Positions 53,210 to 62,490 of a stretch of DNA of 64,000 nucleotides are shown here, in pieces (the first letter of the stretch is position 1; every line of letters begins with the position of its first letter). Origin of the DNA: Gluconobacter cerevisiae (lineage in GTDB: Bacteria > Pseudomonadota > Alphaproteobacteria > Acetobacterales > Acetobacteraceae); assembly GCF_015244675.1 (NCBI RefSeq), contig NZ_JABCQO010000006.1, positions 62,001 through 126,000 on the forward strand, written 5' to 3'. Under the pieces are notes generated by a model. The model made no database searches. It was not told the DNA's origin and was given only the letters and a program-made list of their open reading frames with translations. The translations under genes and the position numbers were made by a program.

Positions 53210-53844
53210 GAAGTCCACCGCAGGAAGTTGCCGAGGATGGTCAGGCCGACATCCTGGCTTTTTTCGACGTGGAACTGCGTGCCGCAGCGGTTTCCACGGG
53301 CCACGATGGCCGGAACCTGCGTGCCGTACTGCGCGGTGGCGACCAGATCGCTCTCCGCGCCGTCATGCAGGGCATAGGAGTGAACAAAATAGCCGTGATT
53401 GCCGGGCGTGAGACCGTCCGTTAGCAGATGCGCGCCGGGTGTGAAATCCAGTGTGTTCCAGCCCATGTGGGGCAGACGCAGACCGGCACTGGCAGCTTCA
53501 TCCATGCGGCGAATATTGCCGGAAATCCAGCCCAGCCCCTCGGTCCGGCCATGTTCGAGACCATAGTCGCTCATGAGCTGCATGCCGACACAGATGCCGA
53601 GAAACGGCGTGCCATTGGCGGTTGCAGTTTCAAGCATGGAGCGCAGTTCTGATCCGAGACCCTGCGCGCAGTCCGCGAATGCGCCCTGACCGGGGAGGAT
53701 CAGGCGGTCTGCGGTGAGGATGTCATCTGCGTCGCGGGAGATGACGACGTTGGCCTCTATGCCCTTGCGTGTCGCGGCCTTGCGGGCTGCCTGTGCGGCC
53801 GAGGCGAGATTTCCGCCATTGTAGTCAATTACGACGACGCGCAT
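53206..53844 (-). CDS. hisH: Imidazole glycerol phosphate synthase, glutamine amidotransferase subunit
   Basis: 212 residues from ATG 53844 (CGGAG ahead). Class I amidotransferase: nucleophile Cys in LGICVGMQLM (about residue 86), catalytic His in CGTQFHVEKSQD with Glu three residues later. The N-terminus RVVVIDYNGGNLAS is typical. It feeds ammonia to HisF. Its start lies within the final codons of the DUF2628 gene (16-base overlap), and its stop overlaps the start of the GNAT-hisA gene. Confidence 0.96.
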   Translation of the reverse strand: MRVVVIDYNGGNLASAAQAARKAATRKGIEANVVISRDADDILTADRLILPGQGAFADCAQGLGSELRSMLETATANGTPFLGICVGMQLMSDYGLEHGRTEGLGWISGNIRRMDEAASAGLRLPHMGWNTLDFTPGAHLLTDGLTPGNHGYFVHSYALHDGAESDLVATAQYGTQVPAIVARGNRCGTQFHVEKSQDVGLTILGNFLRWTS

Positions 53845-54230
53845 GGAAACTCCGGGGATGTGCCGTAGGAAGGGGCGTATTGCTGCTGGTCCATCCAGCG
53901 CAGGAGCGCGATGTCCCGGCTGGGTGCGGCGATGGGCGTGCCGGGAACGCGGCCGTTCAGGCGCTGTTCCCACAGACGGATCTCAGCCGTGAAGCTGGCG
54001 AGTACGGCGTGAATGGCTACGATCAGATCAAGCCGTGGCCAGAATCCTTTTAAGATATGCAGCGTGATCATGGTGACGGCTGCGGTCAGAAGGGCAGAAA
54101 TCCACGCGCCATAGGTCAGCAGACCAAACCAGCCGAAAAACAGGACGCGCCATGAAAAACCGTCCTGCACCATTACGGGCATCTGCGGGCCGGGAGCTTC
54201 AGGCTTCGTGCAGGGAATATAGAGCTTCAC
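53829..54230 (-). CDS. DUF2628 membrane protein
   Basis: 133 residues. MKLYIPCTKPEAPG then VQDGFSWRVLFFGWFGLLTYGAWISALLTAAVTMITLHIL, with two to three hydrophobic helices, matches DUF2628; this protein family occurs within alphaproteobacterial his gene runs between hisB and hisH. It overlaps hisB (its start 54230 against hisB end 54227) and hisH at its end. The tail (about 95-133, WMDQQQYAPSYG) is polar. Function unknown. Confidence 0.85.
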   Translation of the reverse strand: MKLYIPCTKPEAPGPQMPVMVQDGFSWRVLFFGWFGLLTYGAWISALLTAAVTMITLHILKGFWPRLDLIVAIHAVLASFTAEIRLWEQRLNGRVPGTPIAAPSRDIALLRWMDQQQYAPSYGTSPEFPCASS

Positions 54231-54823
54231 AGCACGCCTTTGGTGGAGGGAATAGCGCCTGCCAAGCGCGGATCATGCGAAACGGCAACTTTCAACGCGC
54301 GGGCAACGGCCTTGAAGCCGCTTTCGGCAATATGATGCGCATTGGTGCCGGCCTTGCAGGTGATGTGCAGGGCAATATGGGCGGACATGGCGAAGGCGCG
54401 GAAAAACTCTTCAAACAGTTCCGTGTCCATCGTCCCGATCTTCTCCCGAAGGAAGACGACATTCCACGCGAGATAGGGGCGGCCGGAAATATCTACCACG
54501 GCTTCGCACAGGGCTTCGTCCAGCGGCACGAGCGCATGGCCGAAACGTTCGATACCGCGCTTGTCTCCGATGGCCTGACGAAAGGCCTGTCCGAAAACAA
54601 TGCCGACATCCTCGACAGTATGATGCCCGTCGATATGCAGGTCTCCCTTGGCCTTCAGATCAAGGTTGAAGCTGCCATGTTTGGCCAACGCCGTCAGCAT
54701 GTGATCGAAAAAGCCGATGCCACTGTCCACGTTGGAACGGCCTTCGCCGTCGAGCGTGAGGGCAAGGGTGATATCGGTTTCGCTGGTGGCCCGATGCAGG
54801 CTGGCATGGCGGATGTCGTTCAT
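54227..54823 (-). CDS. hisB: Imidazoleglycerol-phosphate dehydratase
   Basis: 198 residues from ATG 54823, the normal length of the single-function HisB. Metal-binding histidine pairs: GFFDHMLTALAKHG, DGHHTVEDVG, ITCKAGTNAHHIAESGFKAVARAL; all glutamates in place. Dehydrates IGP to imidazole acetol phosphate. It is the first gene of the minus-strand his run. A longer reading to 55024 would need an unusual leader. The nitroreductase gene is divergent with a 212-base gap. Confidence 0.96.
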   Translation of the reverse strand: MNDIRHASLHRATSETDITLALTLDGEGRSNVDSGIGFFDHMLTALAKHGSFNLDLKAKGDLHIDGHHTVEDVGIVFGQAFRQAIGDKRGIERFGHALVPLDEALCEAVVDISGRPYLAWNVVFLREKIGTMDTELFEEFFRAFAMSAHIALHITCKAGTNAHHIAESGFKAVARALKVAVSHDPRLAGAIPSTKGVL

Positions 54824-55035
54824 GACATCTCTGCTACACCAGCATGGCACGGATTTCCACGCTATCCGGCCAATATGCTTGTGAAATCCACAATGCCCCC
54901 AGGCCGAAAAAGTCTGAGCGGGGAAAGTGTGTTCCCGCAGGAGCCAGTGTGAAAGGGTGTCACGTTTCCTTGAAGTGAGCAGTGTCAGGAAAATAACCTT
55001 GGCGAGAAGGGGAGATAGGCCCATATTTCTGGATT

Positions 55036-55638
55036 ATGGCACATCATCATTCCCCCCTCGACGTCCTTCTCTCCCGCGCCTCGACGGACCATCTCGTCGA
55101 GCCTCCGCCGAAGGGGGATGACCTCCGCACCATTCTCTCCGCCGGCCTCCGGGCCCCGGATCACGGGAAGATGCGCCCCTGGCGCTATACGGTGATCAAA
55201 GGCAAGCACCGCGAGGCTTTCGCTGATCTCGTGGTGGAGGCGATGGGGCGGCAGGAGTCCGATGCGCCTGAGGCCAAGAAGACCAAGCGCCATCACCGCT
55301 TTTCCAATATGCCGATGATCATTGCACTGGGCATGCATCTTAAGCCAGACGGGAAAATTCCCGTCATCGAGCAGGAAATGGCCGTGGCTGCAGGGGCAAT
55401 GAACGTTCTGAACGCGCTTCACTCATCCGGATTCGGCGGAATGTGGGTGACGGGTCCGTTCTGCGAAGACCGAATTCTGCTGACAGCTCTTGGGCTGCCC
55501 GAGCCACATCGTCTTGCGGGCTTCCTGTTCGTAGGAACGCCCGCGAAGCATTCCGATGAGCGCAAGCGTCCCGAAATCGACGATTACATGGCGGTCTGGA
55601 AGGGCGATGCCATCAAGTTCGCCGCGGATGCCGGCTGA
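55036..55638 (+). CDS. Nitroreductase family protein (YdjA-like)
   Basis: 200 residues. SAGLRAPDHGKMRPWRYTVIKG (about 35-56) is the FMN-binding pattern of the YdjA branch; AAGAMNVLNALHSSGFGGMWVTG and GLPEPHRLAGFLFVGTPA are also conserved. The small FMN enzyme reduces nitroaromatics or quinones with NAD(P)H. ATG 55036 begins a His-rich MAHHHSP, which is natural. The next gene starts within 5 bases after its stop. Confidence 0.9.
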   Translation: MAHHHSPLDVLLSRASTDHLVEPPPKGDDLRTILSAGLRAPDHGKMRPWRYTVIKGKHREAFADLVVEAMGRQESDAPEAKKTKRHHRFSNMPMIIALGMHLKPDGKIPVIEQEMAVAAGAMNVLNALHSSGFGGMWVTGPFCEDRILLTALGLPEPHRLAGFLFVGTPAKHSDERKRPEIDDYMAVWKGDAIKFAADAG

Positions 55639-55642
55639 ACAG

Positions 55643-56827
55643 ATGCGTTACGACGTTATTATCGCGGGTGGTGGTCCGGTCGGGCTGGCTGCTGCAATTT
55701 CGTTTGCGCGGGACGGACGCAAGGTCTGCCTTGTCGAGCGGTCATCTGCGGATGTGCTGGCTGATCCGCCTTTTGACGGGCGGGAAATCGCACTGACCCA
55801 TCATGCGTCGGAATGGCTGAAGGCGGTCGGTGCGTGGGATGAGATTCCTGCTGGCAGCATCTGTCCGATGTATACGGCCCGAATTGAAACCGGAAAGACC
55901 GGAAATCCGCCCCTTCTGTTCGATGCGCCCGCTAATGGCCCCGATGCGCTGGGGCATATGGTGGCGAACCATCTGATCCGGCGGGCGCTGTATCGCGTGG
56001 TTTCGAGGACGCCGGGTGTGGACATCAAGGCCGGAGAGGGCATTGCCAGCTCATGGCACGATACGCGGTCGGCAGGCGTCGTTCTGGCTAATGGCGAGCG
56101 TCTTGAGGCTGATCTGCTGATTGCGGCGGACGGACGTTTTTCGCGCCTGCGGACTGAAGCCGGAATCGGTGCCATCGTGCACGATTTCCAGCGCAACATC
56201 ATGGTTTGCCGGATGCGGCACCCCGAACCGCATGCCAATACGGCGCTTCAGTGGTTCGATGAAGGACAGACGATCGCTCTTCTGCCGGTCGCAGCAGATG
56301 AGCGGCCGGGGTCCTGTTCATCGCTGGTTCTGACGCTGGAACCGGACGAGATTGCGCGTCTCAAGACACTCGACGGCAAGGCCTTCAGCGAGGACATCAC
56401 CGCCCGCACGCAGGGGCGCATGGGCCCAATGACGCTGGAGAGCGCGCGTTGTGTCTATCCACTCAAGGCCGTGTATGCGCATCGCTTTCAAGCGCCGCGT
56501 CTGGCGCTGATCGGGGATGCAGCTGTGGGAATGCACCCGATTACGGCGCATGGATTCAATCTGGGCCTCAAGGGACAGGAAGTTCTGGCTCGGGCGATTG
56601 CGGACGGGCCGGGCGATGCGGGTGATCCGTCCGTTCTGGCGCGTTTCGAACGTACGCATCGTCTGGCGACCGCGCCGCTCTTTGCGGCCACCAATGCCAT
56701 TGCGACCGTTTATACCCGTGATGAGGCACCGTTCCTGATGGCGCGTCGGGCAGGGTTGGCTGTGGCCAATCGGCTCCTGCCCTTCAAAGCGGCTGTAACG
56801 AACATGCTGATGGATCGTCAGGGCTAA
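55643..56827 (+). CDS. UbiM-like FAD-dependent ubiquinone-biosynthesis hydroxylase (UbiH/UbiF family)
   Basis: 394 residues from ATG 55643 (ATG 55628 also in frame). FAD Rossmann motif VIIAGGGPVGLAAAISFARDGRKVCLVER (about 4-32), conserved middle DLLIAADGRFSRLR, and RLALIGDAAVGMHPITAHGFNLGLKGQEVLARAI (about 287-320), whose GDAAVGMHP-TAHGFN form is closest to UbiM in my memory. Hydroxylates the ring of the polyprenyl intermediate in ubiquinone synthesis, needed for the quinone pool used by the PQQ dehydrogenase and NDH-2. It follows the nitroreductase gene closely. Confidence 0.8.
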   Translation: MRYDVIIAGGGPVGLAAAISFARDGRKVCLVERSSADVLADPPFDGREIALTHHASEWLKAVGAWDEIPAGSICPMYTARIETGKTGNPPLLFDAPANGPDALGHMVANHLIRRALYRVVSRTPGVDIKAGEGIASSWHDTRSAGVVLANGERLEADLLIAADGRFSRLRTEAGIGAIVHDFQRNIMVCRMRHPEPHANTALQWFDEGQTIALLPVAADERPGSCSSLVLTLEPDEIARLKTLDGKAFSEDITARTQGRMGPMTLESARCVYPLKAVYAHRFQAPRLALIGDAAVGMHPITAHGFNLGLKGQEVLARAIADGPGDAGDPSVLARFERTHRLATAPLFAATNAIATVYTRDEAPFLMARRAGLAVANRLLPFKAAVTNMLMDRQG

Positions 56828-56868
56828 GGCATCTGACGGTTCGGTTTCCGGATTGAAAGGGAATTACC

Positions 56869-57882
56869 GTGAAGGCTTTCGGACATCGACGCGGGACCCG
56901 CATGGACGAAGCTGACGCTCTGGTCGAGCTGGATATTCCGACGCCTGTTCCGGGGCCTCGGGATGTGATCGTGGAGATCCGTGCGGTTTCGGTCAATCCC
57001 GTTGATACAAAGCTGCGTTCGATGGACGCGCCGGATGGCGAGCCGCGCGTGTTGGGATACGATGCAGTCGGTACGATCGTTGCGACGGGCGGTCAGGTGC
57101 GCGGCTTTCGGGCGGGAGACCGGGTATTCTATGCGGGAAGCGCGCAGCGGCAGGGAAGTGATGCACGGTTTCAGGCCGTCGATGAACGTCTGATTGCGCT
57201 GGCTCCGAAAACGCTTTCGGATGTCGAAGCCGCAGCACTCCCTCTGACGGCCCTGACGGCTTGGGAACTGTTGTTTGACCGACTGGGTGTGCGATTGGGT
57301 GAGATGGATAATCCCGACGCGCTTTTGATCGTTGGCGGAGCGGGAGGTGTGGGATCGATCCTGACGCAGATCGCGCGCCGTCTGACGGGACTGATGGTTA
57401 TTGCCACAGCCTCGCGCCCCGAAACCACGGATTGGTGCCATGAGATGGGCGCCCATCATGTTATCGATCATCGCAGGCCGCTCGATCAGGAACTGGCGCG
57501 GATCGGAATCCCTCAGGTGCGTTATGTTGCGGGGCTTACGGCCTCGGGGGAGCACCGGGATGCGATTGTGCGCTCTCTCGCTCCGCAGGGCGCATTGGCG
57601 CTAATCGACGATCCGGGCGAATTTGACATCATGCCTTTCAAGCGCAAATCTCTTTCGGTGCATTGGGAATATATGTTTGCCCGCCCGATGTTCGAGACGC
57701 CGGATATGGCTGTTCAGGGGCGCATTCTGGGACAGATTGCTTCGCTTGTGGAAGCTGGCCTTCTGAAAACCACGCTGCATGAGGTGCTGGAACCGATTGG
57801 CATTGCCAATCTGCGGAAAGCTCATGAACTGCTTGAAAGCGGTAAGGGTATTGGAAAAGTCGTGCTTTGCGGCTTTGAATAA
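56869..57882 (+). CDS. Zinc-binding alcohol dehydrogenase family protein (quinone-oxidoreductase type)
   Basis: 337 residues of the medium-chain dehydrogenase/reductase superfamily from GTG 56869. N-terminal GroES part (VNPVDTKLR, VLGYDAVGTIVATGG) and Rossmann part (LLIVGGAGGVGSILTQIARRLTGLMVIATASRPE) are typical for the TIGR02817-type group. The catalytic-zinc Cys and His ligands are not evident, so it is probably a NADPH quinone or enone reductase rather than a true alcohol dehydrogenase. It is separated by 41 bases from the UbiM-like gene on the same strand. Confidence 0.87.
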   Translation: MKAFGHRRGTRMDEADALVELDIPTPVPGPRDVIVEIRAVSVNPVDTKLRSMDAPDGEPRVLGYDAVGTIVATGGQVRGFRAGDRVFYAGSAQRQGSDARFQAVDERLIALAPKTLSDVEAAALPLTALTAWELLFDRLGVRLGEMDNPDALLIVGGAGGVGSILTQIARRLTGLMVIATASRPETTDWCHEMGAHHVIDHRRPLDQELARIGIPQVRYVAGLTASGEHRDAIVRSLAPQGALALIDDPGEFDIMPFKRKSLSVHWEYMFARPMFETPDMAVQGRILGQIASLVEAGLLKTTLHEVLEPIGIANLRKAHELLESGKGIGKVVLCGFE

Positions 57883-57886
57883 TCCG

Positions 57887-58372
57887 TTAGTTAAAATGCG
57901 CCCGTAGTAGCGGTGTTGACGAAATACAGAGCATGATCAGCCCGAATAGCGCCATCACCTTGATGACAAAAAAGCAGGCGTGATGGCGGGCATCCGCGCC
58001 GGTTGCCAGCATCATGAAGGGGTCCGGGTCAGGGAAACCGGTTTTGCTGCCGACCTGTATCAGTTCCAGCGCGCGCTGACGGTTAGCGGCCGCCTGCGCA
58101 CGAGGGCGTGTCATTTCCGTTCCAGAAATGTCAGCTTTCTCGTATAGTGCGATGAGATAGAGTTCCAGATCTTCGCGACGATATGCGATCTTCTTATCTG
58201 GAGTTTGGGTCCGTGCCGGTCCTGTGCCGAGGAGGGTCAGCAGCTTCATTCTGCGTTCCGGCAGCCCCAGATGGACTGCGGCTTCTGCTATAGAGAGGGT
58301 TTTGGAGCGTACGGGCAGGTGGAGAACCTGACCGATTGTTGTCTGGCCGGAAAGATGTGTCGGGGATGGCAT
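57887..58372 (-). CDS. Unknown protein with N-terminal helix-turn-helix and C-terminal membrane helix
   Basis: 161 residues. The first half contains LSIAEAAVHLGLPERRMKLLTLLG (about 26-49), which reads like an excisionase/MerR-type HTH, followed by KIAYRREDLELYLIALYEKAD, the wing-like segment. The last 30 residues include one hydrophobic stretch (FFVIKVMALFGLIMLCISSTPLLRA). A DNA-binding domain tied to a membrane helix would be unusual. It is convergent with the quinone-reductase gene. I cannot assign a family; the membrane helix may also be a cleavage artefact of low-complexity sequence. Confidence 0.55.
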   Translation of the reverse strand: MPSPTHLSGQTTIGQVLHLPVRSKTLSIAEAAVHLGLPERRMKLLTLLGTGPARTQTPDKKIAYRREDLELYLIALYEKADISGTEMTRPRAQAAANRQRALELIQVGSKTGFPDPDPFMMLATGADARHHACFFVIKVMALFGLIMLCISSTPLLRAHFN

Positions 58373-58466
58373 CGGTCTGGATCCTGTCCTTGCGGAACGG
58401 TCTTGACCTTAAGAGCAGGGCCTCCGGAAATCGAGCATTTCGCGGAGTCCTGCGGTATATTTTTAA

Positions 58467-60902
58467 TCAGGCTGTCGTGATGGCGATGCCTTCGGAACGG
58501 AACCGGCGGAAGACGTCGAAAAGAATGGCATCCTGCACGCTGCTGGCGTCCCGGGCGGAGGTGAGGGCAACACTCAGGGTCACAATCAGACTGTCTGCCG
58601 TAATGGCACTGACCCGGACTTTGGGTGCAGGTGTTGCGAGGACTTCATCGCGATGTGCTGCAACTTCGAGCAACATGGATTTCGCTTTTTCCGGATGCGT
58701 CGCCACCGGAACCTGAAATGTCAGGTTGAGAGTTCCCGTCGCCCCACTCAGCGTGGCGTTTTTGACGCTCGTCGTGATGAACTGGGAGTTCGGAACAATC
58801 ATGGTCGAACCGTCGCTCAGCCCAATATCGGTCGCGCGGATGCTGATGCGTTTGATATCCCCCCGCGTCCCGGCGATCTCGACCATGTCTCCAACGCGCA
58901 CCGGTCGCTCAGCCATGAGAATAACGCCGGAGACGAAGTTCTGCACGATGGATTGCAGACCAAAACCGATACCGACCGAGAGGGCGCTGACCACCCAGGT
59001 CAGGTTTTGTACGGATACCCCGGAGATGGACAGGATTCCGAGACCGACGAGAATCCACGAGCAATAGGTGAAGATGCTGAGGATCGACGTACGACTGCCG
59101 ATGTCGAGACGGGTGGTGGGGAAAAACCGGTCTCTGATCCACATCCGGGTCTGACGGATAGCGTAATAGGCGACTACGGCCAGCACGATGACCAGAACGA
59201 CTGTGTCGAGCGAGATCTTTACGCCGTGGATGGTATTACCGACGAACAGCAGCCAGAAGCGACTGGTGATGTCTGTCACGCTGAAGTTGCCATCCGTTTG
59301 GGCGATGGAAAACAGCAACAAAAGCAGCAGGATGTTTCCAAGCCCGGAAAGGATGACCCCGATCTGGGACAGGCGGCGTTGCGGCAGCCCAAGCTGAATC
59401 AGGCGCCGACTGAAGAAGCCCCCTTCTGAAAACAACCGTTCCAGCACGTCGCGCCAGCATAACCCCAGGAGCGCCACAATGGCTACGCCCGTTCCCAACG
59501 ACAGCAACCAGCCGTTGAGCGTGAAGGCAAAGGCCACATAGCCCAGCAGGATGGAAATAACCGTTATGGCCAGAATCAGACTGGACACACCCAATGCAGA
59601 TGGGGCGAAGCCGCGTGTATCGTTCTGGTTTCCCAGCCTGCGGAATGTATCTACAGCGCACAGACCGATGGCAATTGAGAACGCGATTTCCAACAGAAGC
59701 TGAAGTGTCTGACCGAAAGCATCCTGAGCCTGAAAGGCGCGCAACAGATCCAGCAGAAGAATGCTGATGGCCAGAATCCAGTCCACCCCCCGAAGTGCCT
59801 TACGCTCGCCGGGGTTGCCTTGTGCCAGAACGCCGCTGCGTCCGAAAACCGGCAGTCCGGCGCCGATGATGAAGCCGCAGACGGGGATAGTCTCGCCAAT
59901 GACGGAACCGATGGGACCGCCGCCATCAGGCAGTACTGCCGCAGCCCAGATGAACCATGTCAGCGTGGCGATCAGGGCTTCCAGCGCGCCATTAAGCGTG
60001 ATGGCAATGATGCTGGCAGAGAGAGCCTCCTTGACGCTGTCCTCGGTAGCGGGACGGAAATGGGCGCCACAGCGTTTGAGCAGACGCAGCATCAGCGGCG
60101 AACTGAAACCAATGGTTACGAACGTGACGGCGCAGCCGATCAGGAGATAGAGCCAGTCTGCCAGAACGCCGCCCGCATGAAGCGAAAAACGGTTCTCGGC
60201 ACGCTCGGTCAGGAGCGTGTTCCAAAAGCGTGGAGCCAATGGAGAAACCGTGTGTTCAGACAATGCCGCCTGTTGCAGTCGTGAGCGGCGGGTATTGATG
60301 GCCGTGTTAAGTTGCTGTGCCTGAAGATTATAGAGCTTGGCCCGTATCAGGGCTGATTTCACAGACCGGGCATTCTGCTGCATCTGCTGGCGCTGTGCAG
60401 TGACGGAGGCGTCTTCGTTTTCCACGGCATTTGGACCGAGGATCTTCAGGAAAGACTCAATGATGTTGTCATAGGACTGGATTTGCGTGACCGCGTCCTG
60501 AGTGCTCTGCTGGACTTTCTGGATTCGGGACGACAGGCTTTCGAGCTCGCTATTTCCCGTATTGCCGTCTTTACGGTTCAGAGTAGCAAAGACCTGTTGC
60601 AGGGCCGTGACGTTATCGTCGAGTTGACGCCCGATAGCGGCAGAGACCGCAGTCCAGCCAAGGCCGGAACTTGCGGGGTCACGCGGCGAATCTTTCCCTG
60701 TGTCTTTCGGCGCAGGTTTGGAAGAGACGGTACTTGTCTGGGGCGCGACGGCTTGTGGAGCAGCGAACGCCCCCGGGGGTACCAATCCTGCGAATACCAG
60801 CCCAACGGAAAGCATAAAAACACTCAGGCCATGCCTACAAACGGCTCCGGAACGCTGTCTGTTTAAAGATCTAGAGGCGCGCGCGGCAGGCCGTTTGGTC
60901 AT
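58467..60902 (-). CDS. MscS-family mechanosensitive channel (large, DUF3772 type)
   Basis: 811 residues from ATG 60902. Signal-like N-terminus, then a periplasmic coiled domain (about 80-230; QLDDNVTALQQVFATL, SLSSRIQKVQQSTQDAVTQIQSY). About eight to ten membrane helices follow in 240-630. The MscS core is about 620-810 with the pore region VSALSVGIGFGLQSIVQNFVSGVILMAERPVRVGDMVEIAGTRGDIKRISIRATDI. This layout matches DUF3772-type MscS homologues, which protect against osmotic downshock. A longer reading to 60980 exists. Between it and pyrD lies a terminator that serves pyrD, so the channel gene is probably independent. Confidence 0.92.
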   Translation of the reverse strand: MTKRPAARASRSLNRQRSGAVCRHGLSVFMLSVGLVFAGLVPPGAFAAPQAVAPQTSTVSSKPAPKDTGKDSPRDPASSGLGWTAVSAAIGRQLDDNVTALQQVFATLNRKDGNTGNSELESLSSRIQKVQQSTQDAVTQIQSYDNIIESFLKILGPNAVENEDASVTAQRQQMQQNARSVKSALIRAKLYNLQAQQLNTAINTRRSRLQQAALSEHTVSPLAPRFWNTLLTERAENRFSLHAGGVLADWLYLLIGCAVTFVTIGFSSPLMLRLLKRCGAHFRPATEDSVKEALSASIIAITLNGALEALIATLTWFIWAAAVLPDGGGPIGSVIGETIPVCGFIIGAGLPVFGRSGVLAQGNPGERKALRGVDWILAISILLLDLLRAFQAQDAFGQTLQLLLEIAFSIAIGLCAVDTFRRLGNQNDTRGFAPSALGVSSLILAITVISILLGYVAFAFTLNGWLLSLGTGVAIVALLGLCWRDVLERLFSEGGFFSRRLIQLGLPQRRLSQIGVILSGLGNILLLLLLFSIAQTDGNFSVTDITSRFWLLFVGNTIHGVKISLDTVVLVIVLAVVAYYAIRQTRMWIRDRFFPTTRLDIGSRTSILSIFTYCSWILVGLGILSISGVSVQNLTWVVSALSVGIGFGLQSIVQNFVSGVILMAERPVRVGDMVEIAGTRGDIKRISIRATDIGLSDGSTMIVPNSQFITTSVKNATLSGATGTLNLTFQVPVATHPEKAKSMLLEVAAHRDEVLATPAPKVRVSAITADSLIVTLSVALTSARDASSVQDAILFDVFRRFRSEGIAITTA

Positions 60903-60992
60903 GCGGTGTGTATTCCGTTCAGTGTCTTGGTGGGTTTTCAACGGTTTGCAGGGACAAGGGTTCGATTGGCACGGAAGCACGGATACGAAAAA

Positions 60993-61021
60993 GGCATCTT
61001 TTCCAAAACTGAAAAGATGCC
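60993..61021 (-). terminator. Rho-independent terminator after pyrD
   Basis: 11-bp stem GGCATCTTTTC / GAAAAGATGCC with a 7-base loop; on the minus strand followed by TTTTTCG. It lies 40 bases past the pyrD stop. Confidence 0.85.
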
Positions 61022-61061
61022 CTGAACTCCGAAAAGTACTCCGTGTAATCCTGCTGGCAGA

Positions 61062-62135
61062 TTAGTCCTGCCAGTCAACGCCATGAGCGTCTGCAATCGA
61101 CTCAAAGCCGTCGCGACGCATGGCTTCGAGCAGTTCCTGTTTCAGGCGGCTCAGGATGCCAGGCCCCTGCAGCACGAAAGACGAATAGATCTGCACCATG
61201 TCTGCGCCCATGCGGATGCGGGCAAGAATGTCCTCGCCAGTTTCAATGCCGCCGCAGGAAATCAGCGCCAGTCGACCCTTGTTCAGCCTCGAGACAATCC
61301 GCAGCACGTCCCGCGAACGGGCTGCCAGAGGCCGTCCGGACAGGCCGCCGGTTTCGCGGGCTGCCGGATCACGCAGGGTGGCTGGGCGGGCTATGGTCGT
61401 GTTGGTCAGGATCAGGCCCTGCGCACCTCCGTCGATGGCAGCCTCAAGGATCGGCTCGTAGGAACTGTCATCCAGATCCGGTGCGAGCTTGATCAGCAGG
61501 GGTGGCCGTTCGGGATTGCGCGTGTTGATGGCCGTGAGAAGTTCTTTCAGCATGGCTGCCGACTGAAGATCGCGCAGGCCCGGCGTGTTGGGCGACGACA
61601 GGTTCATTGTAATGTAGTCGGCATACGGCCGCACGCGAGCCACGAGTTCCGGATAATCCCGTAATGGGTCGGAGCCGGTCTTGTTGATGCCGATATTTAC
61701 ACCCAGCGGAACGGTCGGGCCGCGCATCCTGCCATTGGGCATCGGGCGGTGCAGACGGGCGAGGCGTCTGCAGAAGCGGTTTACGCCGCAGCCATTGAAA
61801 CCCATGCGATTGATGATCGCACCGTCCTCAACCAGCCGGAACAGGCGCGGACCCGGATTGCCGGGCTGGGGGCGAGGTGTCACGGTCCCGGCCTCGATAT
61901 GCCCGAAGCCCAGCTTTGCGAGCGGGCGAATGGCGCGGGCATCTTTGTCGAACCCGGCAGCCAGGCCGATCGGGTTGGGAAAGCGCAGGCCGAGTGCGCG
62001 GGTCGAGAGAGCCGGCACATCTTTCGGGGCCTGACCACCGAGGCCAAGAGCGAGAGAGTGAATGGCGAGTTCATGTGCCGTTTCGGTGTCGAAGCGGTGC
62101 AGAAGCGGGGTGACGAGCGTTCCGAGATCGATCAT
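61062..62135 (-). CDS. pyrD: Dihydroorotate dehydrogenase (quinone), class 2
   Basis: 357 residues; class 2 because of the N-terminal membrane-associating helices (DLGTLVTPLLHRFDTETAHELAI) and the catalytic Ser in NLSSPNTPGLRDLQ (Cys in class 1). NPIGLAAGFDKDARAI, GFGHIEAGTVTPRPQPGNPGPRLFRL and GLSGRPLAARS are also diagnostic. It oxidises dihydroorotate to orotate with electrons going to ubiquinone, the fourth step of pyrimidine synthesis. A strong terminator follows. Confidence 0.97.
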   Translation of the reverse strand: MIDLGTLVTPLLHRFDTETAHELAIHSLALGLGGQAPKDVPALSTRALGLRFPNPIGLAAGFDKDARAIRPLAKLGFGHIEAGTVTPRPQPGNPGPRLFRLVEDGAIINRMGFNGCGVNRFCRRLARLHRPMPNGRMRGPTVPLGVNIGINKTGSDPLRDYPELVARVRPYADYITMNLSSPNTPGLRDLQSAAMLKELLTAINTRNPERPPLLIKLAPDLDDSSYEPILEAAIDGGAQGLILTNTTIARPATLRDPAARETGGLSGRPLAARSRDVLRIVSRLNKGRLALISCGGIETGEDILARIRMGADMVQIYSSFVLQGPGILSRLKQELLEAMRRDGFESIADAHGVDWQD

Positions 62136-62248
62136 GAGTCGTTTCCATAGCCTAATCCGTGCTGTGAAGCATCCACCTCACGGCTTTGGGTGATGTCTGG
62201 TGGCGTTTTATCTTGGCGGTAACGCAGGGACACGATAGACGCGAACTC

Positions 62249-62488
62249 ATGTCCGGTGCCCCTGCTGCTGAATCTTATGACGAGCCTTATCTGGAGACGT
62301 GCTGTCGCTCGACGTTGCACCGGCTTCTGCTGTGTGCCGCGACGGGCCGCCCGACAGGTCTGAAAGATCAGCCTTGTCTGGAGCGGCTGCAAAGACTGGG
62401 ACTGTCCCAACTGCGCGATGACGGGCGTTTCGTAATCACACAAGATGGTTTGAAGCGGCACAGTGAAGAAATCGGCCCAACGGGCTGA
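62249..62488 (+). CDS. Small protein of unknown function
   Basis: 79 residues from ATG 62249 (an earlier frame start at 62186 lacks a good site). TLHRLLLCAATGRPTGLKDQPCLERLQRLGLSQLRDDGRFVITQDGLKRHSEEI looks like a compact winged-helix or three-helix domain: helix, turn, second helix, then a beta hairpin, as in small DNA-binding proteins. Two Cys pairs are absent. It lies between the divergent pyrD gene and the convergent hydrolase gene. Not recognised. Confidence 0.55.
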   Translation: MSGAPAAESYDEPYLETCCRSTLHRLLLCAATGRPTGLKDQPCLERLQRLGLSQLRDDGRFVITQDGLKRHSEEIGPTG

Positions 62489-62490
62489 GG

